DNA of 21,083 nt from Patescibacteria group bacterium. GTDB lineage: Bacteria; Patescibacteriota; Patescibacteriia; UBA2591; UBA6264. Of the stretch, positions 20,247-21,083 are shown one piece after another. Positions within the stretch are counted from its first letter, which is position 1, and every line of letters begins with the position of its first letter. Under the pieces are notes generated by a model. That model searched no databases. It was not told where the DNA came from and saw only the letters and a program-made list of their open reading frames with translations. Made by a program: the position numbers and the translations under genes. The stretch spans positions 1 through 21,083 of the forward strand of contig JAHIMV010000045.1 in the NCBI GenBank assembly GCA_018896315.1, in the 5' to 3' direction.

Positions 20247-20290
20247 GAAACTCTTGTTTTTCCATTTTTTGCTACTTTATATCTTCTGTA

Positions 20291-20347
20291 TTGACAAAAA
20301 CGCAAAAATGTGCTTAAATAAATATAGATTCATTAACAATTTAAGGA
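20291..20347 (+). promoter_or_regulatory. Accessory-block promoter 3 with duplicated leader
   Basis: TTGACA (20291-20296), 17 bp, TTAAAT (20314-20319) with upstream TG, followed by the same leader and GGAGG as at 19862-19920. Confidence 0.8.
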
Positions 20348-20356
20348 GGAATAAAA

Positions 20357-20638
20357 ATGACAATAGCCTATATCAGTTTGGTTATAGCAACGATTGTTAT
20401 AGTATTTTCTCGTTTTACGTTAACATCTAAATTTGCCCATTCACTTAATTCTTTTTTTGGGTCAATGGCTCTTGTTGTCAGTATGATTGTTATTATTCTG
20501 GAAAAAATAAGCGGCTGGCATATTTTGATTGTTTTTACCTGGGCAATAATTATTTTTTTCCTAGGATGTGAATCTTTAAGAAAAATTGCAGAAGAAGAAA
20601 AAAAAGAAATAGACAAGAAGGGAGATCTGATATGTTAA
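20357..20638 (+). CDS. Small three-helix membrane protein with charged tail
   Basis: 93 residues. Helices lie at about 3-19, 32-48 and 53-70, followed by a highly charged C-terminal tail (KIAEEEKKEIDKKGD) likely in the cytoplasm. No family is recognised. The SD AAGGAGGA precedes the ATG by about 8 nt. Its stop overlaps the ATG of the next gene by 7 nt, so the two membrane proteins are translationally coupled and may form a complex. Confidence 0.68.
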   Translation: MTIAYISLVIATIVIVFSRFTLTSKFAHSLNSFFGSMALVVSMIVIILEKISGWHILIVFTWAIIIFFLGCESLRKIAEEEKKEIDKKGDLIC

Positions 20639-20922
20639 GTAAGGGTATTACTTTGTTTGTCGTTTTTCTAATATCACGAGTTCTCAGTTTGGGGTTGTTA
20701 GCGCTAGCGGCATATTATTGTATTAATGGTAAAACCAAAAGCATTATTATTGTCGGGTTGATTTTTACTTTAATTATGACATTCGCAACCACAATTCACC
20801 GTTGGCAAATATTTGGATTCTGTATTTTCATCTTTATTATAGCTACTGTATTAACAGTGTTTGTAAAAAAAACTGGCATTGTCATAGGATGGAAATCTAG
20901 CCAACAAATTTTGGAAAAATAG
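20632..20922 (+). CDS. Small membrane protein coupled to the preceding gene
   Basis: 96 residues with hydrophobic segments at about 6-30, 36-54 and 58-78, and a basic end. No family is recognised. GGGAG inside the upstream gene serves as SD, and the ATG overlaps that gene's last codons. A terminator closes the pair. Two-gene pairs of tiny membrane proteins occur in toxin, pore and stress systems, but nothing in the sequence points to one of these. Confidence 0.65.
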   Translation: MLSKGITLFVVFLISRVLSLGLLALAAYYCINGKTKSIIIVGLIFTLIMTFATTIHRWQIFGFCIFIFIIATVLTVFVKKTGIVIGWKSSQQILEK

Positions 20923-20938
20923 TCAAATGCATTTAATT

Positions 20939-20967
20939 AGGGCTGACATAGTCAGCCCTTTTTTTCT
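20939..20967 (+). terminator. Terminator closing the accessory block
   Basis: AGGGCTGAC (20939-20947) pairs with GTCAGCCCT (20951-20959), loop ATA, followed by a run of T. Confidence 0.88.
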
Positions 20968-21056
20968 TGTTTTTATTTCTATATTTTGTATAATATAATA
21001 ACGTTGTTAAGATATATTAAATATAGTAGGATAAGATGGTAAATTAAATTTAAAAT

Positions 21057-21083
21057 ATGGCTATAGAAGTAAAAGAACAATCA
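21057..21083 (+). CDS. Start of a CDS cut by the window edge
   Basis: ATG at 21057 opens nine codons (MAIEVKEQS) to the right edge. TTAAAT ends 7 nt before it and TATAAT lies at 20989-20994; no SD is visible. The N-terminus vaguely recalls patescibacterial ribosomal protein bS21, but nine residues do not allow a call. Confidence 0.4.

Noticed and set aside
20206..20430. 74-residue ORF on the plus strand
   Set aside because: It runs through a terminator and then a promoter, leader and SD of the next gene, and has no SD of its own.

Overview
This AT-rich window looks like a chromosome segment of a Patescibacteria (CPR) bacterium. That assignment is an inference. It rests on a bacterial Elp3 of the archaeal/Dehalococcoides type, a -10 box placed 6-7 nt before the ATG of several core genes (leaderless starts), tRNA genes without an encoded CCA, compact convergent and overlapping genes, and many GC-rich palindromes inserted in frame inside proteins. 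No in-frame TGA was noticed, so the standard bacterial code fits.

Layout. 1-2130: a promoter and long leader, then a secreted protein with dockerin-like repeats and a C-terminal sorting-type domain, closed by two terminator hairpins. 2275-4399 (minus): elp3, broken up by palindromes, and a small membrane protein. 4481-7482 (plus): methyltransferase, phosphomannomutase/phosphoglucomutase and glutamate racemase. 7463-8443 (minus): trpS, overlapping murI tail to tail. 8544-8981: a small membrane-anchored protein. 9078-11359 (minus): nucleotide-sugar epimerase/reductase, SDR and metallo-beta-lactamase-fold hydrolase. 11406-12174 (minus): tRNA-Leu(CAG) with a LAGLIDADG endonuclease gene wedged between the intact tRNA and a duplicated tRNA 5' end. 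12218-17988 (minus): a tight cluster read as glyA-folD-secG-peptide-binding protein-PEP-utilising-domain protein. 18036-20967 (plus): small accessory genes (a beta-barrel-like exported protein, soluble unknowns, three small membrane proteins), most with one stereotyped promoter and strong Shine-Dalgarno (SD) sites, interrupted at 19132-19321 by two nested tRNA-Glu genes. A CDS fragment starts at 21057.

Two layers stand out. First, a family of short palindromes, many with CCCCG...CGGGG ends, sits between genes, inside at least four coding sequences (elp3 three times, methyltransferase twice, the binding protein twice, folD once) and supplies the elp3 stop codon. Second, one such palindrome appears to sit in the anticodon loop of a tRNA-Glu gene and encloses a second complete tRNA-Glu. 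Removing 118 nt gives an outer tRNA that aligns with the inner one without gaps, both reading CTC. This is either a tRNA intron carrying a tRNA, or a mobile palindrome that broke one tRNA while delivering its replacement.

Functionally the core genes cover tRNA charging and wobble modification, one-carbon metabolism, cell-wall D-glutamate, sugar phosphates and deoxysugars, secretion and peptide binding. The accessory genes encode envelope or exported products, two of which (sorting-type domain, beta-barrel-like protein) are unexpected in a lineage usually thought to lack an outer membrane.
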